This document shows positions 19,903 through 27,761 of a DNA stretch of 64,000 bases, one piece after another (positions within the stretch are counted from its first letter, which is position 1; each line of letters starts with the position of its first letter). The notes under the pieces were generated by a model that saw only the letters and a list, made by a program, of their open reading frames with translations, did no database searches and was not told the origin of the DNA. This DNA is from Streptomyces sp. NBC_01314. Its GTDB lineage: Bacteria > Actinomycetota > Actinomycetes > Streptomycetales > Streptomycetaceae. The stretch is taken from NCBI RefSeq assembly GCF_041435215.1, contig NZ_CP108394.1:3410001-3474000 (forward strand). The letters are read 5' to 3'. Made by a program: the position numbers and the translations under genes.

Positions 19903-21207
19903 CTACGAGATGCGCACCGGGTTCACCAGGTCCGCGATCAGCACCAGCAGCGTGAAGCAGACGAAGATGCCGGCCACCACGTACGCGACGGGCATCAGCT
20001 TCGCCACGTCGAACGGGCCGGGGTCGGGCCTGCGCAGCACCTTTGCCGTGTTCCGGCGCAGCGACTCCCACAGGGCGCCCGCGATGTGCCCGCCGTCGAG
20101 CGGGAGGAGCGGGAGCATGTTGAACAGGAAGAGGGAGAGGTTGAAGCCGGCCAGCAGGATGAGGAAGCTGGCGAGCTGCTGGGTGGCGGGGATGTCCATG
20201 GTGAAGATCTCGCCGCCCACGCGGGCCGCGCCGACCACGCCCATGGGCGAGTCGGCCTCACGCTCGCCGTCGCCGAAGGTGGCGTCCCACAGGGCGGGGA
20301 CCTTGGCGGGCAGGGAGATCAGGGACTCGACGCCGTTCTCCATCATGTCGCCCATGCGGTCCACGGAGGCGCCGAAGGACAGCGGGAGGATGTCGGAGGC
20401 GGGGGTGAAGCCGAGCCAGCCGGCGTACACGTACTTGCCCTCGACGTAGCCGCCCTTGCCGTCGGTCTGGCTGACCTTGTTCTTGATGAGGGTGGTGTCG
20501 AGGTCGACCTTCTCGCCCTTGCGGTCCACGGTGAGTGTGACCTGCTTGCCGGGGTTGTCACGGATGTCGGCCTGCAGGGCGGACCAGTCCTCGACGGGGG
20601 TGCCGTCGAACGCGACGATCTTGTCGCCGGGCTTCAGGCCCGCCGCCTTGGCGGGGGCCTCCTTGTCGCTGTCCTTGCACTTCGAGCGGTTCTCGCTCGC
20701 GGAGATGACGCAGTCCGAGACCTTGCTGACCGTGGTCGTCGAGGTCTGGGTGCCGAAGGTCATCATCACGCCGAGGAAGATCACGAAGGCCAGGATCAGG
20801 TTCATGAAGGGTCCGGCGAACATCACGATGACGCGCTTCCACGGCTTGCGCTTGTAGAAGAGGCGGTCCTCGTCGCCGGGCTGGAGCTCCTCGAAGGAGG
20901 CCGCGCGGGCGTCCTCGATCATCACGCGCCACGGGGAGGTCGAGCGGCTCTCGATCCGGCCGTCCGGGCCGGGCGGGATCATGCCGATCATGCGGATGTA
21001 GCCGCCGAGCGGGATCGCCTTGACGCCGTACTCGGTCTCGCCCTTCTTGCGTGACCAGACGGTCGGGCCGAAGCCCACCATGAACTGGGGCACGCGGACG
21101 CCGAAGAGCTTGGCGGTCGAGAAGTGGCCCAGCTCGTGCCACGCGATCGAGAACGCCAGGCCGATCACGAAGACCACTATGCCGAGGATGAACATCAGGG
21201 TCGTCAT
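19903..21207 (-). CDS. Site-2-type intramembrane metalloprotease (RseP/RasP-like)
   Basis: 434 residues. The zinc site [17 protein letters not shown] (HExxH) is in the first membrane segment, and the second metal motif [17 protein letters not shown] is near the C terminus. A PDZ domain lies between ([20 protein letters not shown]). Four membrane segments fit the family. It cleaves membrane proteins such as anti-sigma factors or signal-peptide remnants; the substrate here is unknown. It overlaps dxr by ATGA, a conserved arrangement. Confidence 0.93.
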   Translation of the reverse strand: MTTLMFILGIVVFVIGLAFSIAWHELGHFSTAKLFGVRVPQFMVGFGPTVWSRKKGETEYGVKAIPLGGYIRMIGMIPPGPDGRIESRSTSPWRVMIEDARAASFEELQPGDEDRLFYKRKPWKRVIVMFAGPFMNLILAFVIFLGVMMTFGTQTSTTTVSKVSDCVISASENRSKCKDSDKEAPAKAAGLKPGDKIVAFDGTPVEDWSALQADIRDNPGKQVTLTVDRKGEKVDLDTTLIKNKVSQTDGKGGYVEGKYVYAGWLGFTPASDILPLSFGASVDRMGDMMENGVESLISLPAKVPALWDATFGDGEREADSPMGVVGAARVGGEIFTMDIPATQQLASFLILLAGFNLSLFLFNMLPLLPLDGGHIAGALWESLRRNTAKVLRRPDPGPFDVAKLMPVAYVVAGIFVCFTLLVLIADLVNPVRIS

Positions 21208-22478
21208 GCACGGGCCTCCGCGGTAGTCCGCTCGGTGGGTTTGCCGGTCGAGTTGGTCAGTTCACGGGCCCTGGCGCGCGCCCAGGTCTCCGCTTCGAGG
21301 ACGTCCGCCACGGTCAGGGAAGTTCCCGTCGCGGGGGTGCCGTGCTCCTCGACGACCCGCGTGACGGTCTCCATGATCGCGTCGAACCGGAGACCGCCGT
21401 GCAGGAACGCGTCGACGCACTCCTCGTTGGCCGCATTGAACACCGCCGGGGCGGTGCCCGCGAGCTGTCCCACATGCCGGGCGAGCCCGACCGACGGGAA
21501 CGCGTCGTTGTCGAGGGGGAAGAACTCCCAGGTGGACGCCTTGGTCCAGTCGAAGGCGGGCGCGGCGTCCGGGACGCGCTGCGGCCAGCCGAGGCCGATG
21601 GCGATGGGCCCGCGCATGTCGGGGGGCGTCGCCTGGGCCATCGTCGATCCGTCCGTGAACTCAACCATCGAGTGGACATACGACTGGGGATGCACGACCA
21701 CCTCAATACGGTCGAAGGGAATGTCGTAGAGGAGGTGCGCCTCGATGACTTCCAGGCCCTTGTTGACCAGGGTCGCGGAGTTCACGGTGATGACCGGGCC
21801 CATGGCCCAGGTGGGGTGCGCGAGGGCGTCGGCGGGCCGCACGTCGGCCAGCTCCGCCTTCGTACGGCCACGGAACGGGCCCCCGGAAGCGGTGACGACC
21901 AGTTTGTGCACGTCGGCCCGGGTGCCGGAGGCGAGGGCCTGGAAGAGGGCGGCGTGCTCGGAGTCGACCGGGATGATCTGGCCCGGCTCGGCCACCGCCT
22001 TCACCAGCGGGCCGCCGACGATGAGCGACTCCTTGTTGGCGAGCGCGAGGGTACGGCCCGCCTTCAGGGCGGCGAGGGTCGGGGCGAGGCCGATGGAGCC
22101 GGTGATGCCGTTCAGCACGGTGTGGCAGTCGGACGCGGCCACCTCGGTGGCGGCGTCCGGTCCGGCGAGGATCTCGGGCAGGGCCTCCCCGGGCCCGTAC
22201 GCCCCCGCCAGGGCCTCGCGCAGCGCCGGCACGGCGTCCTGGCGGGCGACGGCGACGGTCCGCGCCCGCAGGCGGTGCGCCTGCTCGGCCAGCAGCTCCA
22301 CCCGCCCTCCGGCGGCGGAGAGCCCGGTGACGCGGAAGCGGTCCTGGTTGCGCAGGACGAGGTCGATGGCCTGGGTGCCGATCGATCCTGTCGATCCGAG
22401 GATCACCACGTCCCGGACACCGTCGACAGGGTCGAAGACGAGATGCGGATCGGCGAGAGGGGCTGGACTGTCGCTCAT
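21204..22478 (-). CDS. dxr: 1-deoxy-D-xylulose 5-phosphate reductoisomerase
   Basis: 424 residues from the ATG at 22476-22478; upstream extension is not coding-like. Dxr makes MEP from DXP with NADPH and a divalent metal. [20 protein letters not shown] is the NADPH site. [27 protein letters not shown] and [16 protein letters not shown] hold substrate and metal contacts. It is coupled to the protease gene. Confidence 0.97.
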   Translation of the reverse strand: MSDSPAPLADPHLVFDPVDGVRDVVILGSTGSIGTQAIDLVLRNQDRFRVTGLSAAGGRVELLAEQAHRLRARTVAVARQDAVPALREALAGAYGPGEALPEILAGPDAATEVAASDCHTVLNGITGSIGLAPTLAALKAGRTLALANKESLIVGGPLVKAVAEPGQIIPVDSEHAALFQALASGTRADVHKLVVTASGGPFRGRTKAELADVRPADALAHPTWAMGPVITVNSATLVNKGLEVIEAHLLYDIPFDRIEVVVHPQSYVHSMVEFTDGSTMAQATPPDMRGPIAIGLGWPQRVPDAAPAFDWTKASTWEFFPLDNDAFPSVGLARHVGQLAGTAPAVFNAANEECVDAFLHGGLRFDAIMETVTRVVEEHGTPATGTSLTVADVLEAETWARARARELTNSTGKPTERTTAEARA

Positions 22479-22615
22479 CCCTCCATTGTGGCCGCATCCG
22501 GTGTCCGGCAGGACCGCGCGTCCCCTTGATGACCCACTTCGTGCGGTCTGTGGTTGACGAGGCTGTTTCTCCGTTTGTGAAGCGCGCGTGAAGGCGGAGT
22601 GATATGACTTCTGCC

Positions 22616-22642
22616 CTGTTGATCCGATTATCGGATCAACAG
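22616..22642. promoter_or_regulatory. 27-bp perfect palindrome upstream of a secreted lamin-tail protein
   Basis: Arms ctgttgatccgat and atcggatcaacag are exact 13-base complements about a single central t. It lies 28 bases before the ATG and just after a -10-like tatgac (about 22603). That position fits a repressor operator over the transcription start, or an RNA stem in the leader. No U tract follows, so a terminator is unlikely. Confidence 0.65.
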
Positions 22643-22670
22643 AACGTGAACGAGGACCCTGGGGGGATCC

Positions 22671-23126
22671 ATGCACAAGCGCATACGCGCTGCCCTGCCC
22701 GCGCTCGCCGGAGCCGTGGCCCTGACCGGCACTCTGCTGAGCAGCCCGGCCGAGGCCGCCGGAGGTGTGGTCATCCACCGCGTGTACTTCGACAGTCCGG
22801 GCAAGGACACGCGCTCCAACACGAGCCTCAACGGCGAGTGGGTGCAGATCAAGAACACGAGTTCGTCGGCGATCTCCCTGAAGGGCTGGGTGCTCAAGGA
22901 CCCCGACAACCACAGGTACACGTTCCTCGACGTGAAGATCGGGGCGGGCAAGTACATCAAGGTCCGCACCGGGTCGGGTACGGACACCAGCGCGACCAAG
23001 TTCCAGGACCGCAAGGCGTACGTGTGGAACAACACGAGTGATACGGCGACGCTGTCGAAGGCCGGCGGTTCGAAGGTCGACTCCTGCTCCTGGACGACTC
23101 GGGACCCCAGCGACAAGTACTGCTAG
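22671..23126 (+). CDS. Secreted lamin-tail-domain (LTD) protein
   Basis: 151 residues from an ATG with gggggg upstream. Sec signal peptide: MHKRIR, then ALPALAGAVALTGTLLSS with likely cleavage at AEA-A. The mature protein is one LTD fold: VVIHRVYFDSPG, LNGEWVQIKNTSSSAISLKG, WVLKDPDNHRYTFLDVKIGA, then SCSWTTRDPSDKYC. Streptomyces encode several small secreted LTD proteins; binding to DNA, cell wall or surface partners is possible but unknown. Two late Cys may form a disulfide. Confidence 0.85.
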   Translation: MHKRIRAALPALAGAVALTGTLLSSPAEAAGGVVIHRVYFDSPGKDTRSNTSLNGEWVQIKNTSSSAISLKGWVLKDPDNHRYTFLDVKIGAGKYIKVRTGSGTDTSATKFQDRKAYVWNNTSDTATLSKAGGSKVDSCSWTTRDPSDKYC

Positions 23127-23182
23127 GCGCTGCGGGGGAGGGTCGTTCGTAGGCCGCGGGCCGGCTGACTGGTCGCGCGGTT

Positions 23183-23209
23183 CCCCGCGCCCCTCGAAGG
23201 GGCGCGGGG
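23183..23209. terminator. Bidirectional terminator hairpin, family B repeat
   Basis: ccccgcgcccct pairs perfectly with aggggcgcgggg around a 3-base loop, between convergent genes. The flanking ggtcgcgcggttccccgcgccc is the family B repeat also seen at 45.66 and 54.52 kb. Confidence 0.75.
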
Positions 23210-23222
23210 GGAGTGTGAGGTG

Positions 23223-25163
23223 TCATCGGATGCGGCGGTGGACGTTCTCCTTCTCGCTCGGACCGGGTGTCGCGTCCGCGATCCACGGGCCCTCGCCCGA
23301 CGGGTCGATCACGCCCTGCTCCAGCCACTCGTAGGCGCCGCCGAGGACGCCCTTGACCACCTTGCGGTCGAGGTCGTCGGTGTTGTTCCAGAGGCGGCCG
23401 AAGAGTTCCTCGACGCGGATACGGGACTGGCGGCAGAAGGTGTCGGCCAGTTGGTAGGCCTCGCGGCCGTGGTCGGTGGTGGTGCGGAGCAGCTCCGCGC
23501 GTACGACGGCCGCGCTCATCGCGAAGAGTTCGGCGCCGATGTCGACGATCCGGCCCAGGAAGCCCTGCTTGGTCTCCATGCGGCCCTGCCAGCGGGACAT
23601 GGCGTAGAAGGTGGAGCGGGCCAGCTTGCGGGCGTTGCGCTCGACGTAGCGCAGATGAGTGGCGAGGTCGGGGTGGCCGGCCGGGTGGAAGTCGCCGTAG
23701 GTGCGCGGGAGTTGACCCGGGCCCGCGACCAGCTTGGGCAGCCACTTGGCGTAGAAGACGCCCGCGTTCGCGCCCGCCTTCGCCTTGTCGGAGAGGGACT
23801 TCTCCGGATCGATGAGGTCGCCGGCCACGGAGAGGTGGGCGTCGACGGCCTCGCGGGCGATCAGCAGGTGCATGATCTCCGTGGAGCCCTCGAAGATCCG
23901 GTTGATGCGCAGGTCGCGCAGGATCTGCTCGGCGGGGACGGCCCGTTCGCCGCGTGCCCGGAGCGAATCAGCCGTCTCGAAGCCGCGGCCGCCACGGATC
24001 TGGACCAGTTCGTCGGCGATGCGCCAGCCCATCTCGGAGGCGAAGAGCTTGGCCAGGGCGCCCTCGATACGGATGTCGTTGCGGTCCTCGTCGGCCATCT
24101 GCGAGGACAGGTCGAGCACCGCTTCCAGGGCGAAGGTGGTGGCGGCGATGAAGGAGATCTTCTGCCCGACCGCCTCGTGGTGGGCGACCGGCTTGCCCCA
24201 CTGTTCACGGGCCGCCGACCACTCGCGGGCGATCTTCAGGCACCACTTGCCGGCGGCCACGCAGGACGCCGGGAGCGAGAGGCGGCCGGTGTTGAGGGTG
24301 GTGAGGGCGATCTTCAGGCCCGCACCCTCGGGGCCGATGCGGTGGGCGGCGGGCACCCGGACCTGGTGGAGACGGGTGACGCCGTTCTCGATGCCGCGCA
24401 GGCCCATGAAGGCGTTGCGGTTCTCGACGGTGACGCCGGGCGAGTCGGTCTCCACGACGAAGGCGGTGATGCCGCCCTTGTGTCCGTCGGATTTGGGCAC
24501 CCGCGCCATGACGACGAGGAGGTCGGCGACCACGCCGTTCGTCGTCCACAGCTTCACGCCGTCCAGGACGTAGTCGTCCCCGTCGGGCACCGCGGTGGTG
24601 GCGAGCCGGGCCGGGTCGGAGCCGACGTCGGGCTCGGTGAGGAGGAAGGCGCTGATGTCGGTGCGGGCGCAGCGCGGCAGGAACTTTTCCTTCTGCTCGG
24701 GGGATCCGAACAGCTTCAGCGGCTGCGGTAGGCCGATCGACTGATGCGCCGAGAGCAGGACACCGATGGCCGGGCTGGCCGAGCCGACCAGGGCCAGCGC
24801 CTTGTTGTAGTACACCTGGGTGAGTCCGAGACCGCCGTACTTGGGGTCGATCTTCATGCCGAGGGCGCCGAGCTCCTTGAGCCCGTTGATCACCTCGTCG
24901 GGGATACGGGCCTCGCGCTCGATCAGGGCCCCGTCGACCTTCGCCTCGCAGAAGTCGCGGAGCTTGGTCAGGAACTGCTCGCCGCGCCGGACGGCCTCGT
25001 CCGTGGGCAGCGGGTGGGGGTGGATGAGGTCGAGGCGGAACCGGCCCAGGAACAGTTCCTTGGCGAAGCTGGGCTTGCGCCAGGCCTGCTCCCGGGCGGC
25101 CTCCGCCACCTGGCGGGCCTCGCGTTCTGTGACAACGGGCTTCTTGAGGGGTGGGGCGGACAT
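23223..25163 (-). CDS. Acyl-CoA dehydrogenase, long (VLCAD-like) form
   Basis: 646 residues from the ATG at 25161-25163, preceded by gaggtga; a GTG three codons upstream is less well spaced. The protein has the N-terminal, middle (FLLTEPDVGSDPARL, LWTTNGVVADLLVV) and C-terminal ACAD domains. The catalytic-base region is RIFEGSTEIMHLLIAREAVD. An extra ~180-residue C-terminal helical domain gives the VLCAD-like length. It oxidises acyl-CoA with FAD. No fatty-acid genes adjoin it. Confidence 0.92.
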   Translation of the reverse strand: MSAPPLKKPVVTEREARQVAEAAREQAWRKPSFAKELFLGRFRLDLIHPHPLPTDEAVRRGEQFLTKLRDFCEAKVDGALIEREARIPDEVINGLKELGALGMKIDPKYGGLGLTQVYYNKALALVGSASPAIGVLLSAHQSIGLPQPLKLFGSPEQKEKFLPRCARTDISAFLLTEPDVGSDPARLATTAVPDGDDYVLDGVKLWTTNGVVADLLVVMARVPKSDGHKGGITAFVVETDSPGVTVENRNAFMGLRGIENGVTRLHQVRVPAAHRIGPEGAGLKIALTTLNTGRLSLPASCVAAGKWCLKIAREWSAAREQWGKPVAHHEAVGQKISFIAATTFALEAVLDLSSQMADEDRNDIRIEGALAKLFASEMGWRIADELVQIRGGRGFETADSLRARGERAVPAEQILRDLRINRIFEGSTEIMHLLIAREAVDAHLSVAGDLIDPEKSLSDKAKAGANAGVFYAKWLPKLVAGPGQLPRTYGDFHPAGHPDLATHLRYVERNARKLARSTFYAMSRWQGRMETKQGFLGRIVDIGAELFAMSAAVVRAELLRTTTDHGREAYQLADTFCRQSRIRVEELFGRLWNNTDDLDRKVVKGVLGGAYEWLEQGVIDPSGEGPWIADATPGPSEKENVHRRIR

Positions 25164-25202
25164 GAGGCTCACCTCGCCGCGAATCGGGATCTTGTACCGG
25201 AT

Positions 25203-25249
25203 GGGTACCTGATTGGTTACCGATGGGTGCTACTCGATCGTTGGTACCC
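25203..25249. promoter_or_regulatory. Clustered ggtacc-like sites upstream of the acyl-CoA dehydrogenase
   Basis: gggtacc (25203), ggttacc (25215) and ggtaccc (25243) lie within 47 bases, 40 bases before the start. The outer two are inverted relative to each other. This is a candidate operator for a fatty-acid regulator. Confidence 0.35.
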
Positions 25250-25328
25250 GATTCCGGACCGCCCCGCCACCCCTCGCGTGCGCGATCGGCCGAGCGTTCG
25301 ACCTCTTCGGCCGACGCGCGCCCCGCCT

Positions 25329-26138
25329 TCAGCCGATGTCGACCGAGTACGCCTTCGTGTCCAGCCGGCCCGTGCCCTTGAAGACCTCGGTGCCCGCCTC
25401 GATGCCGGAGACGTACTTGTCGTTGCTCAGCAGCTTGCGGCGGACCAGGGCCTGGGTGAACTCGTCGAGGTTCAGGGTCGCCTTCGTGGTGTTGGTGCGG
25501 CGGACGAACGAGTACACCTTCCAGCCGATGTCACCGGTGTAGATGTCCCACATCGACCCGCCGAGGCTGACGCTCCCGTACTTGGTGCCGAGCGGGCCCG
25601 CGCCGCCCTGCCGGTTGAGCCAGATCATGACCTCGTCGGTGGGCTGGTCCTGCCAGTCGGCGGTGTTCTTGGAGTGCAGCCACAGGTCGTAGGCGACGTT
25701 CATGGTGCCGGGGCCGGAGCTGACCGAGAACTCCCAGCTCGTCCGCACCGGCTTCCGGTCGCCGACCCGGATGGGCAGTCGCGTCGCCGCCTTGTCGGTC
25801 TTCCAGCCCCAGTGCCAGCCGAGCACACTGCTCGCGTACGACTTCACGTCGTAGTCCTTGCCCGTGCCGCTGTTGGCCAGGCTGTAGCTGGTCCCCCACG
25901 AGATGGTGGACCCGGACCGGGAGTTGTCCCAGACGCACTGGGTGCCGGTGGCCTTCTCCCTGTTCCAGACGTTGTTGTTCACGTAGTACTTGCCCAGCGT
26001 GATCGTGTCGAAGTCCGTGCACTTCCTGGCCTCCTCCCCCGCCATCGCGACGGTCACGGAGGCCCCGACCGCGAGTGCGGTGACAGCGGCCGCGCCGATC
26101 TTGGCCGTACGGGTCAGGCGGGAGCGACGGTGCCGCAT
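25329..26138 (-). CDS. Secreted GH12 glucanase/xyloglucanase, copy 1
   Basis: 269 residues from the ATG at 26136-26138, with ggaagg 8 bases upstream. A longer start adds an unlikely N terminus. Signal peptide: RHRRSRLTRTAKIGAAAVTA with cleavage around AMA-G. The GH12 jelly-roll signs are TDEVMIWLNRQGGAGPLGT (nucleophile Glu), WKVYSFVRRTN and YVSGIEAGTEVFKG (acid/base Glu). GH12 enzymes cut beta-1,4-glucans or xyloglucan. It diverges from the LacI gene, whose operators lie between them. Confidence 0.85.
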   Translation of the reverse strand: MRHRRSRLTRTAKIGAAAVTALAVGASVTVAMAGEEARKCTDFDTITLGKYYVNNNVWNREKATGTQCVWDNSRSGSTISWGTSYSLANSGTGKDYDVKSYASSVLGWHWGWKTDKAATRLPIRVGDRKPVRTSWEFSVSSGPGTMNVAYDLWLHSKNTADWQDQPTDEVMIWLNRQGGAGPLGTKYGSVSLGGSMWDIYTGDIGWKVYSFVRRTNTTKATLNLDEFTQALVRRKLLSNDKYVSGIEAGTEVFKGTGRLDTKAYSVDIG

Positions 26139-26234
26139 GGGTGGTTCCTTCCGGAGGGGCGGACACTTACGCGACCTGGTCGCCACCGCGCCTCCCGAAG
26201 TTGCCGTCGAGTTCTAAGCTGGGAGTGAGAGGCA

Positions 26235-26291
26235 CGCCCCCACGGGCGCGGGGCTGTGTCAATATGCGGCTCCGCCGCGTGGACGCGACAA
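26235..26291. repeat. Family A repeat, inverted copy
   Basis: cgggcgcggggctgtgtc, then gcggctccgccgc and gtggacgcgaca, the reverse complement of family A with small changes. Confidence 0.6.
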
Positions 26292-26356
26292 ACCCCCACA
26301 CACTCGCAGCCGCCACTCACCCCACCCCCCACCATCCCCTTGGGCGCCCGGCATCA

Positions 26357-26370
26357 TCGAAGCGCTTCGA
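26357..26370. promoter_or_regulatory. LacI-type operator O1
   Basis: tcgaagcgcttcga is a perfect palindrome with a central CG, the form used by LacI repressors. The identical 14-mer recurs at 49665 and 49859. Confidence 0.8.
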
Positions 26371-26447
26371 CAACCTATGGACACCCACCGACCGCCGAGC
26401 TACTGTCGAGCCACCCTCACTCGCCCTTGTTCAGAGATAGCGCGCTG

Positions 26448-26459
26448 TCGAAGCGCTTA
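26448..26459. promoter_or_regulatory. LacI-type operator O2, next to lacI
   Basis: tcgaagcgctta matches the operator in its core and ends 19 bases before the lacI start codon, which suggests autoregulation. Confidence 0.7.
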
Positions 26460-26478
26460 AACACGCTTGGAGAGCTGG

Positions 26479-27492
26479 ATGGTCACCCTCGCCGAGGTCG
26501 CCCAGCACGCCGGAGTCTCGGCGAGCACGGTGAGCTATGTCCTCAGCGGCAAGCGGTCCATCTCCGCGGGCACCCGGCAGCGGGTCGAGCGGAGCATCCA
26601 GGAGCTCGGCTACCACCCGAACGCGGGGGCCCGCGCCCTGGCGAGCAGCAGGTCGAACATCGTCGCCCTGATGGTCCCGCTGCGCACCGACATGTACGTC
26701 CCGGTGATGATGGAGATCGCCATAGCCGTGGCCACCACGGCCCGCACGTACGGCTACGACGTGCTGCTGCTCACCGGCGAGGAGGGCCCCGACGCGGTAC
26801 GCCGTGTCACGGGCAGCGGGCTCGCCGACGCGATGATCCTGATGGACGTGGAGCTCGACGACGAGCGGCTGCCGCTGCTGCGCGGCACCGACCAGCCGTC
26901 GGTGCTCATCGGGCTGCCGGCCGACACCAGCGGCCTGACCTGCGTCGACCTCGACTTCGGGGCGACGGGCGCGCTGTGCGTGGAGCATCTGGCGATGCTC
27001 GGCCACCGTGACATCGCGGTCATCGGCGAGGCACCCGCCGTGTACGAACGGCACACCGGGTTCGCCGAGCGCACCCTCGACGGACTCCGGTCCCGGGCAA
27101 GGGAGTTGGGCCTGCGCGTGCTGCACCGCCCGTGCGAGGGCGGCTACGACGCGATGGCCGCGACCCTGGCCCGGATCTTCGACGAACGGCCGGGCACCAC
27201 GGGGGTCGTCGTGCAGAACGAGTCCGCGGTGGAACCGCTGCTCGCGCTGCTGCGGCAGCAGGGGCGCGCGGTGCCCGAGGACGTCTCGGTGATCGCGGTC
27301 TGCCCGGACCAGGTCGCCGTGCAGGCCTCGGTACGGCTGACGTCCGTGGCCATCCCCGCCCAGGAGATGGGCCGGCGGGCCGTGGAGCAGCTGATCGCCA
27401 AGCTGGAGGGCCGGGACGCCGACGAAGTGGTGCTCCTCGCCCCCGAGTTGACGGTCCGCGCGAGCACGGGGCCGCTGTCCACCACCGGTTGA
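26479..27492 (+). CDS. LacI-family repressor of the xyloglucan locus
   Basis: 337 residues. I choose ATG 26479, with ggag 6 bases upstream, over a TTG 12 bases earlier. The HTH begins MVTLAEVAQHAGVSASTVSY and the hinge is ALASSRSNIVALMVPL. A periplasmic-binding-like sensor domain follows. It is flanked by matching operators and followed by GH31, probably in one operon, and the same operators occur at the transporter and GH3 promoters. The inducer is likely a xyloglucan oligosaccharide; that is inference. Confidence 0.9.
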   Translation: MVTLAEVAQHAGVSASTVSYVLSGKRSISAGTRQRVERSIQELGYHPNAGARALASSRSNIVALMVPLRTDMYVPVMMEIAIAVATTARTYGYDVLLLTGEEGPDAVRRVTGSGLADAMILMDVELDDERLPLLRGTDQPSVLIGLPADTSGLTCVDLDFGATGALCVEHLAMLGHRDIAVIGEAPAVYERHTGFAERTLDGLRSRARELGLRVLHRPCEGGYDAMAATLARIFDERPGTTGVVVQNESAVEPLLALLRQQGRAVPEDVSVIAVCPDQVAVQASVRLTSVAIPAQEMGRRAVEQLIAKLEGRDADEVVLLAPELTVRASTGPLSTTG

Positions 27493-27526
27493 GCCCGCGT
27501 CGTACGCGATCCGTCGTAGACCATCA

Positions 27527-27624
27527 CAGACCAGTCGTCGCAGACCAGCCGTCACAGTTCAGTCGCCGCAGTTCAGTTGTCGCAGACAAGCCGTCGAATG
27601 CGAGCCGTCGTATGCGAGCCGCTG
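27527..27624. repeat. Seven tandem 14-bp degenerate repeats
   Basis: Units run cagaccagtcgtcg, cagaccagccgtca, cagttcagtcgccg, cagttcagttgtcg, cagacaagccgtcg, aatgcgagccgtcg and tatgcgagccgctg without gaps. The period is not a multiple of 3, so it is non-coding. A pyrimidine-rich tract (27643-27700) follows before GH31. Confidence 0.85.
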
Positions 27625-27761
27625 TACGGAGATCGCCGTACGGCCCCCTCCTCCTCTTCCTTCCGCCTTCCCGCCTTCCCGCCTTCCCTCCTCTCCCCAT
27701 CGCCCTGCCCGCCGGAGCCGAGCCGGGTGTGCCGCCCTTCCTCCCTTCCAGGAGACCTCCC

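Larger units (their letters stand above)
26139..26478. other. Divergent control region of GH12 and lacI
   Basis: 340 bases without a gene. It holds an inverted family A repeat and two LacI-type operators, and should contain the promoters of both genes. Confidence 0.6.

Noticed and set aside
27527..27624. CRISPR-like array
   Set aside because: Units of 14 bases run without spacers and are degenerate.
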